From NCBI RefSeq assembly GCF_002846335.1, contig NZ_PJMQ01000001.1, forward strand, positions 2,294,001 to 2,358,000: a DNA stretch of 64,000 nucleotides, in the 5' to 3' direction. Position numbers and translations under genes: made by a program. Of this stretch, positions 45,403-55,033 are shown piece after piece. Position 1 is the first letter of the stretch, and each line of letters starts with the position of its first letter. Under the pieces are notes generated by a model. It was not told the DNA's origin, ran no database searches, and was given only the letters and a program-made list of their open reading frames with translations. This DNA comes from Janthinobacterium sp. 61 (GTDB lineage Bacteria > Pseudomonadota > Gammaproteobacteria > Burkholderiales > Burkholderiaceae_D).

Positions 45403-46544
45403 AACGTGCCCGGCAGCAGGATTTTCTTGTCCACATGCTGCAAGTCGCGCAAGCCGCAAAAGGCCATCGTCAAGTCCAGTTCATTGCGGATGATGTCCAG
45501 GCATTTGGTGACGCCGGGGCCGCCCATGGCACCCAGACCGTACAGGAAGGGGCGGCCGATGTACACGCCTTTCGCGCCCAGGGCCACGGCCTTGAGCACG
45601 TCCTGGCCCGAGCGGATGCCGCCATCCATGTGCACTTCGATCTGGCTGCCGACGGCGTCGACAATGGCAGGCAAGGCTTCGATCGACGATTGCGCGCCGT
45701 CGAGCTGGCGCCCGCCGTGGTTCGAAACGATCAGCGCGTCGGCGCCACTGTTGACGGCCAGGCGCGCATCGTCCGGGTCCATGATGCCCTTGATGATCAG
45801 CTTGCCACCCCAGCGCTGCTTGATCCATTCCACGTCCGCCCACGACAGGCTCAGGTCGAACTGCTGCTGCGTCCAGGCCGACAGCGAGGACATGTCGGAA
45901 ACGGACGTGGCGTGACCGACGATATTGCCGAAACCGCGGCGTTTCGTGCCCAGCATGCCCGCCACCCAGCGCGGCTTGGTGGCCATGTTGATGATGTTGG
46001 GTATGGTCAGTCTCGGTGGCGCCGACAGGCCGTTGCGCAAATCCTTGTGGCGCTGGCCCAGCACCTGCAAGTCCAGTGTCAGCACCAGCGCGCCGCACTT
46101 GGCGGCCTTGGCGCGGTCGATCAGGCGGTTGATGAATTCGCGGTCTTTCATCACGTACAGCTGGAACCAGAACGGTTTTGTCGTGTTCGCCGCCACGTCC
46201 TCGATCGAGCAAATGCTCATGGTTGACAGGGTGAACGGCACGCCGAATTTTTCAGCGGCCTGGGCGGCAAGGATTTCGCCATCCGCATGCTGCATGCCCG
46301 TCAGGCCCGTGGGCGACAGGGCCACCGGCATCGATACGTGCTGGCCCACCATGGTCGAGGCCAGGCTGCGGTTTTCCAGGTTGACGGCCACGCGCTGGCG
46401 GAACTTGATCCTGGCGAAATCGCTGTTGTTGGCGCGGTACGTCGATTCCGTCCAGGAACCGGAATCGGCGTAGTCGTAAAACATGCGCGGCACCCGTTTC
46501 TGGGCCAGCACGCGCAAGTCTTCGATGCAGGTGATGATACTCAT
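45399..46544 (-). CDS. lldD: L-lactate dehydrogenase (cytochrome), FMN-dependent
   Basis: The 381-residue alpha-hydroxy acid dehydrogenase has the FMN-barrel signatures of LldD: RMFYDYADSGSWTE near the N-terminus, the substrate/active-site block IVSNHGGRQLDGA (catalytic His), VHMDGGIRSGQDVLKA and IGRPFLYGL. It oxidises L-lactate to pyruvate and passes electrons to the quinone pool at the inner membrane. ATG 46544 has GAGGAAAC upstream and gives a length like LldD enzymes. It follows the dioxygenase gene on the same strand after 94 bp. Confidence 0.92.
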   Translation of the reverse strand: MSIITCIEDLRVLAQKRVPRMFYDYADSGSWTESTYRANNSDFARIKFRQRVAVNLENRSLASTMVGQHVSMPVALSPTGLTGMQHADGEILAAQAAEKFGVPFTLSTMSICSIEDVAANTTKPFWFQLYVMKDREFINRLIDRAKAAKCGALVLTLDLQVLGQRHKDLRNGLSAPPRLTIPNIINMATKPRWVAGMLGTKRRGFGNIVGHATSVSDMSSLSAWTQQQFDLSLSWADVEWIKQRWGGKLIIKGIMDPDDARLAVNSGADALIVSNHGGRQLDGAQSSIEALPAIVDAVGSQIEVHMDGGIRSGQDVLKAVALGAKGVYIGRPFLYGLGAMGGPGVTKCLDIIRNELDLTMAFCGLRDLQHVDKKILLPGTF

Positions 46545-46638
46545 GCGTTTCCTCGGTCGATGGCAAGTCGAACCATGATCGTGCATTTGCCGGCAATTGT
46601 CTATCCGACAGGCAATGCCAGCGGCCCTGGCGCCACAC

Positions 46639-47595
46639 TTACCAGTCGCGCGCGCCAAGGATCTTCTCGCCCAGCGCAGTCAAGCGCGCCTGCGGATAGC
46701 GCAGCTTTTCCTTTTCTTCGGGGTCGCCGGGAAACGCATAGCCCTGCGGCGCGCTGCGCTCGCGCCAGCTTTGCACACGCCAGCCGCGCAAGGTTTGATT
46801 GTCTTGCTGGGCTGGCGTAAAGGAAATGTATTGTGCCAGGCGCACCTGGTCGGTCGACGTGTTCGGGCGAATGCCGTGCGCCAGCAGGCTGTTGAAGATC
46901 AACAACTCGCCTTTCTTCATGGCGATGAATTCCATCGGGTATGGCACCGTCTCCAAATCCGGCTGCCATGGGTTGCGATCGAGCGGCACGGTCTTGCGCC
47001 ACGCCAGCAAGTTGTTGAACAGTTCTGGATAGCATTGAAAACCGCCGATCTCGGGCGTGGTATCGGACAGGGCCAGCACGCCCTGCACGTTGACGGGCAG
47101 CGGGTCGAGCGTGGTGTCCGCATCCCAGTGGATGAAGCCGCCAAACTTGCGCTTGCCCTTGTTCGGCGTGTTCAGGTTGGCGCGGTCGATGGTCACCCAC
47201 AAGTCTTCGCGGTCCCAGATATCGACAAAAGCGTCGTACACGCGCTGCGTCTGGCGGTTATCCCACAAGGTCTGGTTGTGATAGGCCTCGACCATGCCGG
47301 AACCATTGAGTTCCTTCATCGCGTGGTCGCGCAGCTGGTCCCGGTTCCAGGTGGCGGGGTCGTGCTGGTCCAGCCCCTGGAATTCCCACAGGAAATCCGT
47401 CGTGCGCCGTACCTGCTCGGGCGACACTGCATCCTTGACGATGACGTAGCCATAGGTTTGCCAGTGCAAAAAATCACTGTCGGACAGCACGCGCAAAGGC
47501 AGCTGTTTCTGGATGTCGCGCAACTGGGTCTGCTCCGTGTAGGCTACGGACGGATTGCCAGGACGGCCTTCGCCGTATTGGTATGGGATCTGCAT
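46639..47595 (-). CDS. Phytanoyl-CoA dioxygenase (PhyH) family protein
   Basis: The 318-residue Fe(II)/2-oxoglutarate-type oxygenase has a probable metal facial triad: His and Asp in FIHWDAD and the distal His in LLAHGIRPN, with the Arg that binds 2-oxoglutarate close by (IRPN or VRLAQ). The N-terminal YGYVIVKDAVSPEQV is typical of PhyH folds. Substrate unknown. It is divergent from the AraC regulator, which probably controls it. Confidence 0.88.
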   Translation of the reverse strand: MQIPYQYGEGRPGNPSVAYTEQTQLRDIQKQLPLRVLSDSDFLHWQTYGYVIVKDAVSPEQVRRTTDFLWEFQGLDQHDPATWNRDQLRDHAMKELNGSGMVEAYHNQTLWDNRQTQRVYDAFVDIWDREDLWVTIDRANLNTPNKGKRKFGGFIHWDADTTLDPLPVNVQGVLALSDTTPEIGGFQCYPELFNNLLAWRKTVPLDRNPWQPDLETVPYPMEFIAMKKGELLIFNSLLAHGIRPNTSTDQVRLAQYISFTPAQQDNQTLRGWRVQSWRERSAPQGYAFPGDPEEKEKLRYPQARLTALGEKILGARDW

Positions 47596-47710
47596 TGCTG
47601 TCTCCTCTGTTGGTATGGGACAGATTGTGCGATGGCACGGCCAGTTGAAATGCGCGCTAAGCGGCCAATACTGATACTATCCTGACTATCCATACCATCA
47701 AATCGTCACA

Positions 47711-48583
47711 ATGACGCCTTTATTCGAACAAGTCACGATCCCCGTGGGCCACTCCTGGGGCTTGCTGTGGCGCGAACTCGAGGCCATCCCCTTCATCTGG
47801 CATTACCACCCGCAGTTCGAGCTGACCCTGACGGTCAATGCCAGGGGCCAACGCTATATCGGCGACCACCTGGGCGACTTCGAGCCGGGCGACCTGGTGC
47901 TGCTGGGGCCGAATTTGCCCCACACCTGGTCAGCCAGCGAGCGCATCGATCGCGCGCAGCCCATGCTGGCCGTCGTCGTGTGGTTTTCACTGGAATGGGT
48001 GGAGCAGCTGGCGGCCTGTTTTCCCGAGTTGCACAGCTTGCGGCAACTGGTGGCACGCGCCGGTCCCGCACTGCACTTTTCGCCGGCAACGAGCGCGCAC
48101 AGCGCGGCCAAACTGCTGCAACTCAATGCCCTTACCGTGCCGCAGCGCTTGCCGCTTCTGCTCGACGTGTTGCTGGCACTGGCCGGCGATGCAGGTGCGC
48201 GGCCGCTGGCCTCAACAGCGCAGGCGCCGATGCCCGATGGCCAGCAAAAGCGCATGGCCAACGTGTTTGATTTCATGCACGGGCATTTCAGGGAAGAGAT
48301 CGCACTGGAAACCCTGGCGCGGCAGGCGGCCCTGTCGCTGGGCGCCTTTCACCGCTGCTTCAAGCGCCACGCGCATTGCACGCCGGGCGAATACCTGGCA
48401 CGGCTGCGTATCGGCCGCGCCTGCCAACAGCTGATCGAAAGCGATCTCGCCATCGCCGTCATCGCGCAAGAGGCGGGCTATCGCAACCTCGCGCATTTCA
48501 ACCGCCAGTTCCGCGCCGCCAGGCAAGTCACGCCGCGCGCGTTCCGCCTGCAATACCGGCGCGGCGCCAAAGGCGCATCATAA
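47711..48583 (+). CDS. AraC family transcriptional regulator
   Basis: The 290-residue product has an N-terminal cupin-type sensor (FIWHYHPQFELTLTVNARGQRYIGD in parts, GDLVLLGPNLPHTW) and a C-terminal double helix-turn-helix (IALETLARQAALSLGAFHRCFKRHAHCTPGEYL in parts, IAVIAQEAGYRNLAHFNRQFR). This pattern is shared by sugar/carboxylate-type AraC regulators. It is divergent from the PhyH gene at a 115-bp gap. A hairpin with T tract follows at 48596-48632. Confidence 0.92.
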   Translation: MTPLFEQVTIPVGHSWGLLWRELEAIPFIWHYHPQFELTLTVNARGQRYIGDHLGDFEPGDLVLLGPNLPHTWSASERIDRAQPMLAVVVWFSLEWVEQLAACFPELHSLRQLVARAGPALHFSPATSAHSAAKLLQLNALTVPQRLPLLLDVLLALAGDAGARPLASTAQAPMPDGQQKRMANVFDFMHGHFREEIALETLARQAALSLGAFHRCFKRHAHCTPGEYLARLRIGRACQQLIESDLAIAVIAQEAGYRNLAHFNRQFRAARQVTPRAFRLQYRRGAKGAS

Positions 48584-48595
48584 ATCCATTCGGAA

Positions 48596-48630
48596 ACGAA
48601 AAAGGGGATCAGATTTTACAATCTGACCCC
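48596..48630. terminator. REP-like GGGGTCAGATT hairpin acting as terminator
   Basis: GGGG-A-TCAGATT-TTAC-AATCTGA-CCCC, with one bulged base. On the minus strand it is followed by CCCCTTTTTCG, 8 bases after the last tRNA-Arg, so it can end the tRNA transcript; it also lies just after the AraC stop. The GGGGTCAGA core resembles dispersed REP elements common in proteobacteria. Confidence 0.65.
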
Positions 48631-48638
48631 CAATATTC

Positions 48639-48715
48639 TGGTGCGGCTGGCAGGAATTGAACCCACGACCCCTTGGTTCGTAGCCAAGTACTCTATCCAG
48701 CTGAGCTACAGCCGC
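48639..48715 (-). tRNA. tRNA-Arg (anticodon ACG), copy 1
   Basis: On the minus strand a 77-base cloverleaf with encoded CCA: acceptor GCGGCTG, D-loop AGCTCAGCTGG, anticodon stem CTTGG/CCAAG around loop CTACGAA (ACG), and T-loop GGTTCAATTCC. The copy is identical to the other three, but has its own TATAAT promoter and is cut off from them by a terminator. Confidence 0.97.
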
Positions 48716-48725
48716 CTAAGACAAG

Positions 48726-48754
48726 ATTATAGCAGGGCTTTGCAGAATGGCAAA
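48726..48754 (-). promoter_or_regulatory. Promoter of tRNA-Arg copy 1
   Basis: On the minus strand TATAAT (48731-48726) lies 10 bp upstream of the tRNA, with TTTGCC 17 bp (or TTGCCA 16 bp) further upstream as the -35. Confidence 0.65.
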
Positions 48755-48844
48755 GGGCGTCGCGGCGATATTTCACAATTGACGGCCGCCCCTGTTTTTC
48801 AACAGCAGGCAGCACCGCTGCCGCCCGGACGAACGAACGAACGA

Positions 48845-48880
48845 AAAAAAACCCGGAAAGTCACCTTTCCGGGTTTTTTT
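48845..48880 (-). terminator. Terminator between tRNA-Arg copies 2 and 1
   Basis: ACCCGGAAAG (48851-48860) pairs perfectly with CTTTCCGGGT (48865-48874), loop TCAC, with A-rich and T-rich flanks on both sides. It can end transcripts from either strand and separates copies 4-3-2 from copy 1. Confidence 0.9.
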
Positions 48881-48893
48881 TTACTGCTGATAC

Positions 48894-48970
48894 TGGTGCG
48901 GCTGGCAGGAATTGAACCCACGACCCCTTGGTTCGTAGCCAAGTACTCTATCCAGCTGAGCTACAGCCGC
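48894..48970 (-). tRNA. tRNA-Arg (anticodon ACG), copy 2
   Basis: Identical 77-base sequence to copy 1 including CCA. No TATAAT element lies directly upstream, so it is probably processed from a transcript that begins before copy 4. A strong terminator follows 14 bases after its 3' end. Confidence 0.97.
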
Positions 48971-49048
48971 AAACTCTGACACACTTCGCCGAACGGCACG
49001 AAGCTTGAAACTTTCATCAAAACCAGGCAGACCTGATCTTGGCAATAC

Positions 49049-49125
49049 TGGTGCGGCTGGCAGGAATTGAACCCACGACCCCTTGGTTCGTAGCCAAGTA
49101 CTCTATCCAGCTGAGCTACAGCCGC
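49049..49125 (-). tRNA. tRNA-Arg (anticodon ACG), copy 3
   Basis: Identical 77-base sequence. The spacer on its 3' side shares an AAAACCAGGCA..CTGAT segment with the spacer beyond copy 4, a trace of tandem duplication with a period of about 155-159 bp. Confidence 0.97.
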
Positions 49126-49207
49126 AAAACTTCTACAACAGCTCCGGTACAACATGGAGGTCAAACTTTTTACAACAAAACCAGGCAAAGTCTGATTTTC
49201 AGTATTC

Positions 49208-49284
49208 TGGTGCGGCTGGCAGGAATTGAACCCACGACCCCTTGGTTCGTAGCCAAGTACTCTATCCAGCTGAGCTACAGCCGC
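49208..49284 (-). tRNA. tRNA-Arg (anticodon ACG), copy 4
   Basis: Identical 77-base sequence. It is the first of the cluster in transcription order, with a TATAAT element 10 bp upstream (49295-49300). Confidence 0.97.
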
Positions 49285-49709
49285 GCAGGCAAACATTATA
49301 GCGTATTCATTTCGCTTTGAAAAGTTCGATTTTTCAATCGCTTAGCTGATTTTGCAGAATACCGCCCCGCACCATCGCCCACTTTTTCACTGCCGAAAAG
49401 CCTACGCCTTTCATCGATGTACACCGCTGCTTTCACAATGGTATCCAGCGTATCGAGAAGTTGCTGTCTCGAAAGAAGCGGGATTATAGGGACTGCCTTC
49501 CCGCCTGTCCAGTGCTATCTGCAGGCGGCAGGCAAGCGTGCGGTGGCGCCGCCCCGCTTGGGGCTACAATACCAGCCAGACAGGGACACTTGTGCCTCCT
49601 CTGCTTCATGACGGCAGGCACTCCCCTCATGACCCATTAACTGAGCTTAGCGACGGCGGCCCGGCTGGGCAAAAGCCCGTGCGGCAGACTCACCGTTGCA
49701 GGATTTCCG
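49285..49709. other. 425-bp gap between tRNA-Arg cluster and hybrid kinase
   Basis: It holds the tRNA cluster promoter at its left end and, presumably, the promoter of the kinase at its right. A TACAAT hexamer near 49564-49569 could be a -10, but no good -35 precedes it. Short open frames here (for example 49417-49611) have no ribosome site or family match and are not called. Confidence 0.5.
49295..49323 (-). promoter_or_regulatory. Promoter of the tRNA-Arg 4-3-2 transcript
   Basis: On the minus strand TATAAT (49300-49295) with a 17-bp spacer to TTTTCA (49323-49318). Perfect -10, weak -35. Confidence 0.6.
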
Positions 49710-52181
49710 ATGGCTAAGCATGACCGCAAGCAGGATCTGCTACCCCCATCAGCGCCGCTGAGCCTGTCAGACGAGCGCTTGACCAACTTGCTGGAGAGCA
49801 TAGCAGACGGCTTTTGCCTGCTCGACCACGATTGGACCATCCGCTACATCAATACGCGCGGCGCCGACATGCTCGCGCCGCAGCGCCCGCCCGGCAGCCA
49901 GCTGGCAGGCAGCAGCCTGTGGCAAGCCTGTCCTCACTTGCAGGGCACGGAACTGGAAGTGCAATACCGACGCAGCATGGCGCAGCAGCACAGCGGCAGT
50001 TTCGAACTGCAGTATCCGCCGCTGGGGCGCTGGCTGGAAGTGCGCATCTTCCCGTCCAGCGAAGGCTTGACCACGCATATCCAGGACATCAGCCAGCGCA
50101 AGGCGGCCGAGGAAAGCTTGCGCCAGAGCGAGGACGATTTGCGCACGCTGGCCAATTCCATCCCGCAACTGGCCTGGATCGCCAGCTTCGACGGCACCAT
50201 CGCCTGGTACAACCAGCGCTGGCACGACTACACGGGCACCAGCGCGGAACAGATGGCGGGTGACGGCTGGAGCATCGCCTATGACGCGCAATACCTGCCG
50301 CCCATGCTGCAAGGCTGGAAGGCCGCTTTGCACGATGGCACGCCCTTCGAAATGGAATTTCCCATCCGCGGCGCCGACGGTCAGTACCGCTGGTTCCTGA
50401 CGCGCGCCAATCCCGTGCGAGACCGGGGCGGCCAGCTGCTGCGCTGGTTTGGCACGAGCACCGACGTCGACCAGGTCAAGCGCGTGCAGGAAGCCTTGCG
50501 CGATGAAACCTGCGTGCTGGAATTGCTCAACAACACGGGCGCGGCCCTGGCCGCCACCCTGGACTTGCCGGCCCTGCTGCAGGAAACCGTCGATGCGGCC
50601 ACGCGCATCAGCGGCGCGCGCTTCGGCGCCTTTTATTATGACGATGCGGGCGATGTCCACCCTGCGGCACGCGCCGTCAACGGCATCAGCCTGCGCCAGG
50701 CCGAGACCATCGCCACGGCACTGCGCCAGGGACCGGCTATGTGCCAGAACGACTTGCTGGCCGCGCCCGAAGCCAGCGCCGATGGCGCGCCGCCCCTGCG
50801 CAGCTGCCTGAGCCTGCCCATCAGCTCGCGCTCTGGCCTGTTGCTGGGGCGCTTGCTGCTGGGCCATCCACAGGCGGGCATGTTCAGCGCGCGCAGCGAA
50901 CGCATCGTCTCGGCCATCGCGGCGCAGGCCGCCGTCGCGCTCGACAATACGCGCCTGTACGCGGCCGCCACGCGCGCCGCCGAAGAGCGCAAGGTGCTGC
51001 TCGACAGCGAACGTGAGGCGCGTGCCGAGGCCGAGCGCACGAACCAGCTGCAGGATGATTTTCTCGCCACCCTGTCGCATGAACTGCGCACGCCACTGTC
51101 GGCTATCCTGGGCTGGGCCCAGGTGCTGCGGCGTGGCACGCGTGACCAGGCCGACCTGCACCGTGGCCTGCAAAGCATCGAACGCAATGCGCGCGCGCAG
51201 GCGCAACTGATCGAAGACTTGCTCGACATGAACCGCATCACCTCCGACAAAGTGCTGCTCGACCTGCAGCCCCTCGCGCCCGCCAGCGTCATCGCCTCGG
51301 CCATCGAAACCCTGCGCCCGGCGGCCGACGCCAAGCACATCACCATCCACAGCAGTATCGCCAGCGATGCGGACACGATCATGGGCGACCCCGGCCGTAT
51401 CCAGCAAGTGATCTGGAACCTGCTGTCGAATGCCCTGAAGTTCACGCCGCAAGGGGGACAGGTCGATATCGGCGTGTGCCGCGAGGCGACCCGTCTAGCC
51501 ATCACGGTGGCCGACAATGGTGTGGGCATCAAGAAAGACTTCCTGCCCCACGTATTCGACCGCTTCCGCCAGGCCGATGCCTCCACCACGCGCAAGCATG
51601 GCGGCCTGGGGCTGGGACTGTCGATCGTCAAGCACCTGGTGGAGCAGCATGGCGGCACGGTCACGGCCAGCAGTGCCGGCGACATGCAGGGCGCCAGTTT
51701 CACCGTGCGCCTGCCGCTGGGCACGCCGGCCACTGCGGCGCGCAAGGCGGTCGGCGTCCCGTCCGCCAGCCATGACTTGCGCGGCATCAGGGTGCTGCTG
51801 GTCGATGACGAAGCCGATGGGCGCGAACTGACGCAACGCATCCTGCGCGACCACCACGCCGAAGTGCATGGCGCCGGCAGCGTGGAGCAAGCGCTGCAAC
51901 TGCTGGCGCAGGTGCGCCCACATGTGCTGGTCAGCGACATCGGCATGCCCGATGCCGACGGTGTCGACTTGCTGACGCAAATCCGTGCGCACACTTCCCC
52001 GGGTACCGCCCGGCTGCCTGCGTTGGCGCTGACGGCGTTTGCGCAAGCGCAAGATCGCCAGCGGGCGTTGGCCAGCGGCTTCCAGGCCTGGGTCGCGAAA
52101 CCGCTGGACCCGGCCGAATTGGTGGCAGCCGTGGCGCAACTGGCGGCGACGCGCGTCACGGCTACGCCCTTAAAAAGATGA
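49710..52181 (+). CDS. Hybrid sensor histidine kinase (PAS-PAS-GAF-HisKA-HATPase-REC)
   Basis: The 823-residue cytoplasmic product has a first PAS (about 25-135), a second PAS/PAC (about 145-270, with WHDYTGTSAEQM and GADGQYRWFL), a GAF-like domain (about 275-415), HisKA with His457 in [11 protein letters not shown], an ATPase domain (N-box IWNLLSNALKF, DNGVGI, GLGLGLSIV), and a receiver with Asp743 in VLVSDIGMPDADG. There are no membrane helices. A partner is probably the REC-GGDEF protein 300 bp downstream on the same strand, but the sequence does not prove it. Confidence 0.93.
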   Translation: MAKHDRKQDLLPPSAPLSLSDERLTNLLESIADGFCLLDHDWTIRYINTRGADMLAPQRPPGSQLAGSSLWQACPHLQGTELEVQYRRSMAQQHSGSFELQYPPLGRWLEVRIFPSSEGLTTHIQDISQRKAAEESLRQSEDDLRTLANSIPQLAWIASFDGTIAWYNQRWHDYTGTSAEQMAGDGWSIAYDAQYLPPMLQGWKAALHDGTPFEMEFPIRGADGQYRWFLTRANPVRDRGGQLLRWFGTSTDVDQVKRVQEALRDETCVLELLNNTGAALAATLDLPALLQETVDAATRISGARFGAFYYDDAGDVHPAARAVNGISLRQAETIATALRQGPAMCQNDLLAAPEASADGAPPLRSCLSLPISSRSGLLLGRLLLGHPQAGMFSARSERIVSAIAAQAAVALDNTRLYAAATRAAEERKVLLDSEREARAEAERTNQLQDDFLATLSHELRTPLSAILGWAQVLRRGTRDQADLHRGLQSIERNARAQAQLIEDLLDMNRITSDKVLLDLQPLAPASVIASAIETLRPAADAKHITIHSSIASDADTIMGDPGRIQQVIWNLLSNALKFTPQGGQVDIGVCREATRLAITVADNGVGIKKDFLPHVFDRFRQADASTTRKHGGLGLGLSIVKHLVEQHGGTVTASSAGDMQGASFTVRLPLGTPATAARKAVGVPSASHDLRGIRVLLVDDEADGRELTQRILRDHHAEVHGAGSVEQALQLLAQVRPHVLVSDIGMPDADGVDLLTQIRAHTSPGTARLPALALTAFAQAQDRQRALASGFQAWVAKPLDPAELVAAVAQLAATRVTATPLKR

Positions 52182-52481
52182 TGCAAAGAAATACATAGTG
52201 CAGAATAAAATGACTATTTTTGTGGGTTGGCCTTCCTACTTCCAGACGCGGCACTGTCCTACAAGCAACTAAGCTGAAGTTTGCTACACTTAAATGCAGT
52301 AGCACACCTGCACGGCAGGCAGGAGACAGGCAGCCTTGGCTGCCATCAGTGGCAGAAGCGAGTTCAAGCGCTGTTGTGCGCCTCATCTTGTTGCAAGGCG
52401 CTACTATCTTTCTCACCGCCGTCAGCCGATCACCAGCGGTAGAAGCCAGCGTTGCATAGACCGTATTAACCGAGACCCTAC
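52182..52481. other. 300-bp gap before the REC-GGDEF gene
   Basis: It contains an extended -10-like TTTGCTACACT near 52279-52289 that could start the downstream message, leaving a leader of about 190 bases. No riboswitch, terminator or small gene was recognised. Confidence 0.35.
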
Positions 52482-53465
52482 ATGCCCAGCCAAGATGAGA
52501 TTTTGAAAGCCAAAATTTTGGTCGTCGACGATTCGCCCGACAATGTCGACCTGATGCTGGAAATCCTGCGCGATGCCGGCTATACCAATGTCACGGCCAC
52601 CATGCGTCCGGCCCAGGTCTGCCCCCTGCACCGGGAGCATTGCTACGACTTGATCTTGCTGGATCTGCAAATGCCGGAACTGAATGGTTTTCAGGTCATG
52701 AAGGGCTTGAAGGAAATCGAGCATGGCGGCTACCTGCCCGTGCTGGCCCTGACGGCGCAGCCGAGCTTCAAGATCGCCGCCCTGGAAGCGGGGGCGCGCG
52801 ACTTCATCAGCAAGCCCTTCGACCTGATGGAAGTGCACAAGCGCATCCATAACATGCTGGAAGTGCGCCTGCTGTACAAGGAACTGGCCCAGTACAGCAA
52901 GCAGCAGCAGGAACTGGCCCTGCACGACCCGCTCACGGGCCTGCCCAACCGGCGCCTGCTGGAAGACCGCATCGAACATACCTTGCGGCAATCGGCCCGC
53001 AACCGGGGCAAGTCGGCCATCCTGTACCTGGACCTGGACGGCTTCAAGACCATCAACGACAGCTACGGCCACGGCTATGGCGATGAGATCCTGAAGATGG
53101 TGGCGGCGCGCCTGGTGGGCGCCTCGCGCAAGGAAGACACGGTGGCGCGCATCGGCGGCGACGAATTCGTCATCGTGCTGGGCAACCTGGCCGGCAAGGG
53201 CGACGCGCGCGAACCCGCCGCCAAGCTGATCGAGGTAATTTCCGAACCGTATTTCATCAACGACCTGACCCTGCGCCTGTCGACCAGCATCGGCATCGCC
53301 ATCTACCCGGACGACGCCAGCACGGTCGAATCGCTGCTCGGTGCAGCCGACACGGCCCTGTATGAAGCCAAGCGCGCGGGCAAGAACCGCTTTTGCTGCT
53401 CGCCCCACGAAGTAATCGCCTCGCAGGTGAACATGCAGAAAAGCGGCATGCCCTTGATCGCCTGA
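52482..53465 (+). CDS. Response regulator with diguanylate cyclase (REC-GGDEF)
   Basis: The 327-residue product has a receiver domain (residues about 10-130: ILVVDDSPDNVD, phospho-acceptor Asp in LILLDLQMPELNG, Lys in FISKPFDL) and a GGDEF domain (about 145-315) with DPLTGLPNRRLLEDR and an intact catalytic RIGGDEF. The product-feedback I-site RxxD (RKED) lies five residues before GGDEF. It should make cyclic di-GMP when phosphorylated, with end-product inhibition. Confidence 0.94.
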   Translation: MPSQDEILKAKILVVDDSPDNVDLMLEILRDAGYTNVTATMRPAQVCPLHREHCYDLILLDLQMPELNGFQVMKGLKEIEHGGYLPVLALTAQPSFKIAALEAGARDFISKPFDLMEVHKRIHNMLEVRLLYKELAQYSKQQQELALHDPLTGLPNRRLLEDRIEHTLRQSARNRGKSAILYLDLDGFKTINDSYGHGYGDEILKMVAARLVGASRKEDTVARIGGDEFVIVLGNLAGKGDAREPAAKLIEVISEPYFINDLTLRLSTSIGIAIYPDDASTVESLLGAADTALYEAKRAGKNRFCCSPHEVIASQVNMQKSGMPLIA

Positions 53466-53488
53466 GCTTACTTTCCGCGCGACACATG

Positions 53489-53526
53489 AAAAAACCGGCA
53501 AGCCTCACGGCAAGCCGGTTTTTTTC
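53489..53526. terminator. Bidirectional terminator
   Basis: AAAACCGGC..GCC-TCAC-GGC..GCCGGTTTTT forms a stem with one AA/AA internal loop and T tracts on both strands. It sits between the convergent GGDEF gene and the 53540 gene. Confidence 0.8.
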
Positions 53527-53539
53527 TGCCTGGGAGGCT

Positions 53540-54242
<703 letters not shown>

Positions 54243-54956
54243 ATGTCCGCACAAACAGATCCGAACAAGGAAGCGGCCCAGGCCGATGCGGAACGCGCCG
54301 CCGATCTCAGCGAGTTGCTGGGTCATGTCAACACCAGCTGGGATAATGAACGGCGCGCCCTGTCGCGCCAGCTGCACGACAGCCTCGGTTCATCGCTGAC
54401 GGCGCTGACCATGCACCTGTCGCTGCTGACGCAAAAAATGCCGCAGGAAGCGGCCCTGCTTGACCGTGCTGCGACCATGAAGCAATTGCTGCTGAATGTG
54501 ATTGAAACCAACCGGCAAATGCAGATGAAGCTGTGGAACGACAAGCTGGAGTTTCTTGGCGTCAATGTGGCGCTGGGCGAACTGGCCGCGCAGTTTGCCG
54601 AACAGCACAAAATCACCGTGCGCTGCAGCCTGCCCGACGATGAACTGATTTGCCCCCGTAACGTGGGCGTGGCGCTGCTGCGCACACTGGAAGAGGCGCT
54701 CAGCAACATCGCCACGCACGCCAACGCCACAGAAGTGGACATCATCATCGATGACAATGACGAAGCGCTGATGATGACCGTCAAGGATAACGGCAATGGA
54801 CTGCCGGCCAGGGAACCCGTCGAAATGAGCAAGCACGGCCTGCGCTCCGTGCGCGAGCGCGTGCACTACCTCGGCGGCAGCCTGAGCCTGACCGCCAACC
54901 CGCAAGGCGGCACGGCCCTGACCGTCGTTTTGCCGCGCATTAGTCCGAAAGAATAG
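54243..54956 (+). CDS. Soluble HisKA_3 (NarX/LiaS-type) histidine kinase
   Basis: The 237-residue product has a HisKA_3 domain with the phospho-acceptor His in RRALSRQLHDSLGSSLTAL, and a complete ATPase domain: N-box EEALSNIATHANA, DNGNGLP (G1), and SKHGLRSVRERVHYLGG (G2). It lacks any sensor, HAMP or membrane segment. Its partner would be a LuxR/NarL-type regulator, but none is in the window, so it is an orphan here. It could be activated by another protein. Confidence 0.9.
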   Translation: MSAQTDPNKEAAQADAERAADLSELLGHVNTSWDNERRALSRQLHDSLGSSLTALTMHLSLLTQKMPQEAALLDRAATMKQLLLNVIETNRQMQMKLWNDKLEFLGVNVALGELAAQFAEQHKITVRCSLPDDELICPRNVGVALLRTLEEALSNIATHANATEVDIIIDDNDEALMMTVKDNGNGLPAREPVEMSKHGLRSVRERVHYLGGSLSLTANPQGGTALTVVLPRISPKE

Positions 54957-55033
54957 TCCTTACCAGGCAGCACCAAGCCAGATGCCTGCGGGAGCGCTCT
55001 GCCCCGCGCAGCGATTCGACGACAGGAGACCTC

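Noticed and set aside
48641..49320. Plus-strand open frames repeating a RLAGIEPTTPWFVAKYS-like peptide
   Set aside because: These are translations of the antisense strand of the four tRNA-Arg genes, a common spurious protein call.
49417..49611. Small open frame in the gap before the hybrid kinase
   Set aside because: No ribosome site, no family resemblance and atypical composition.
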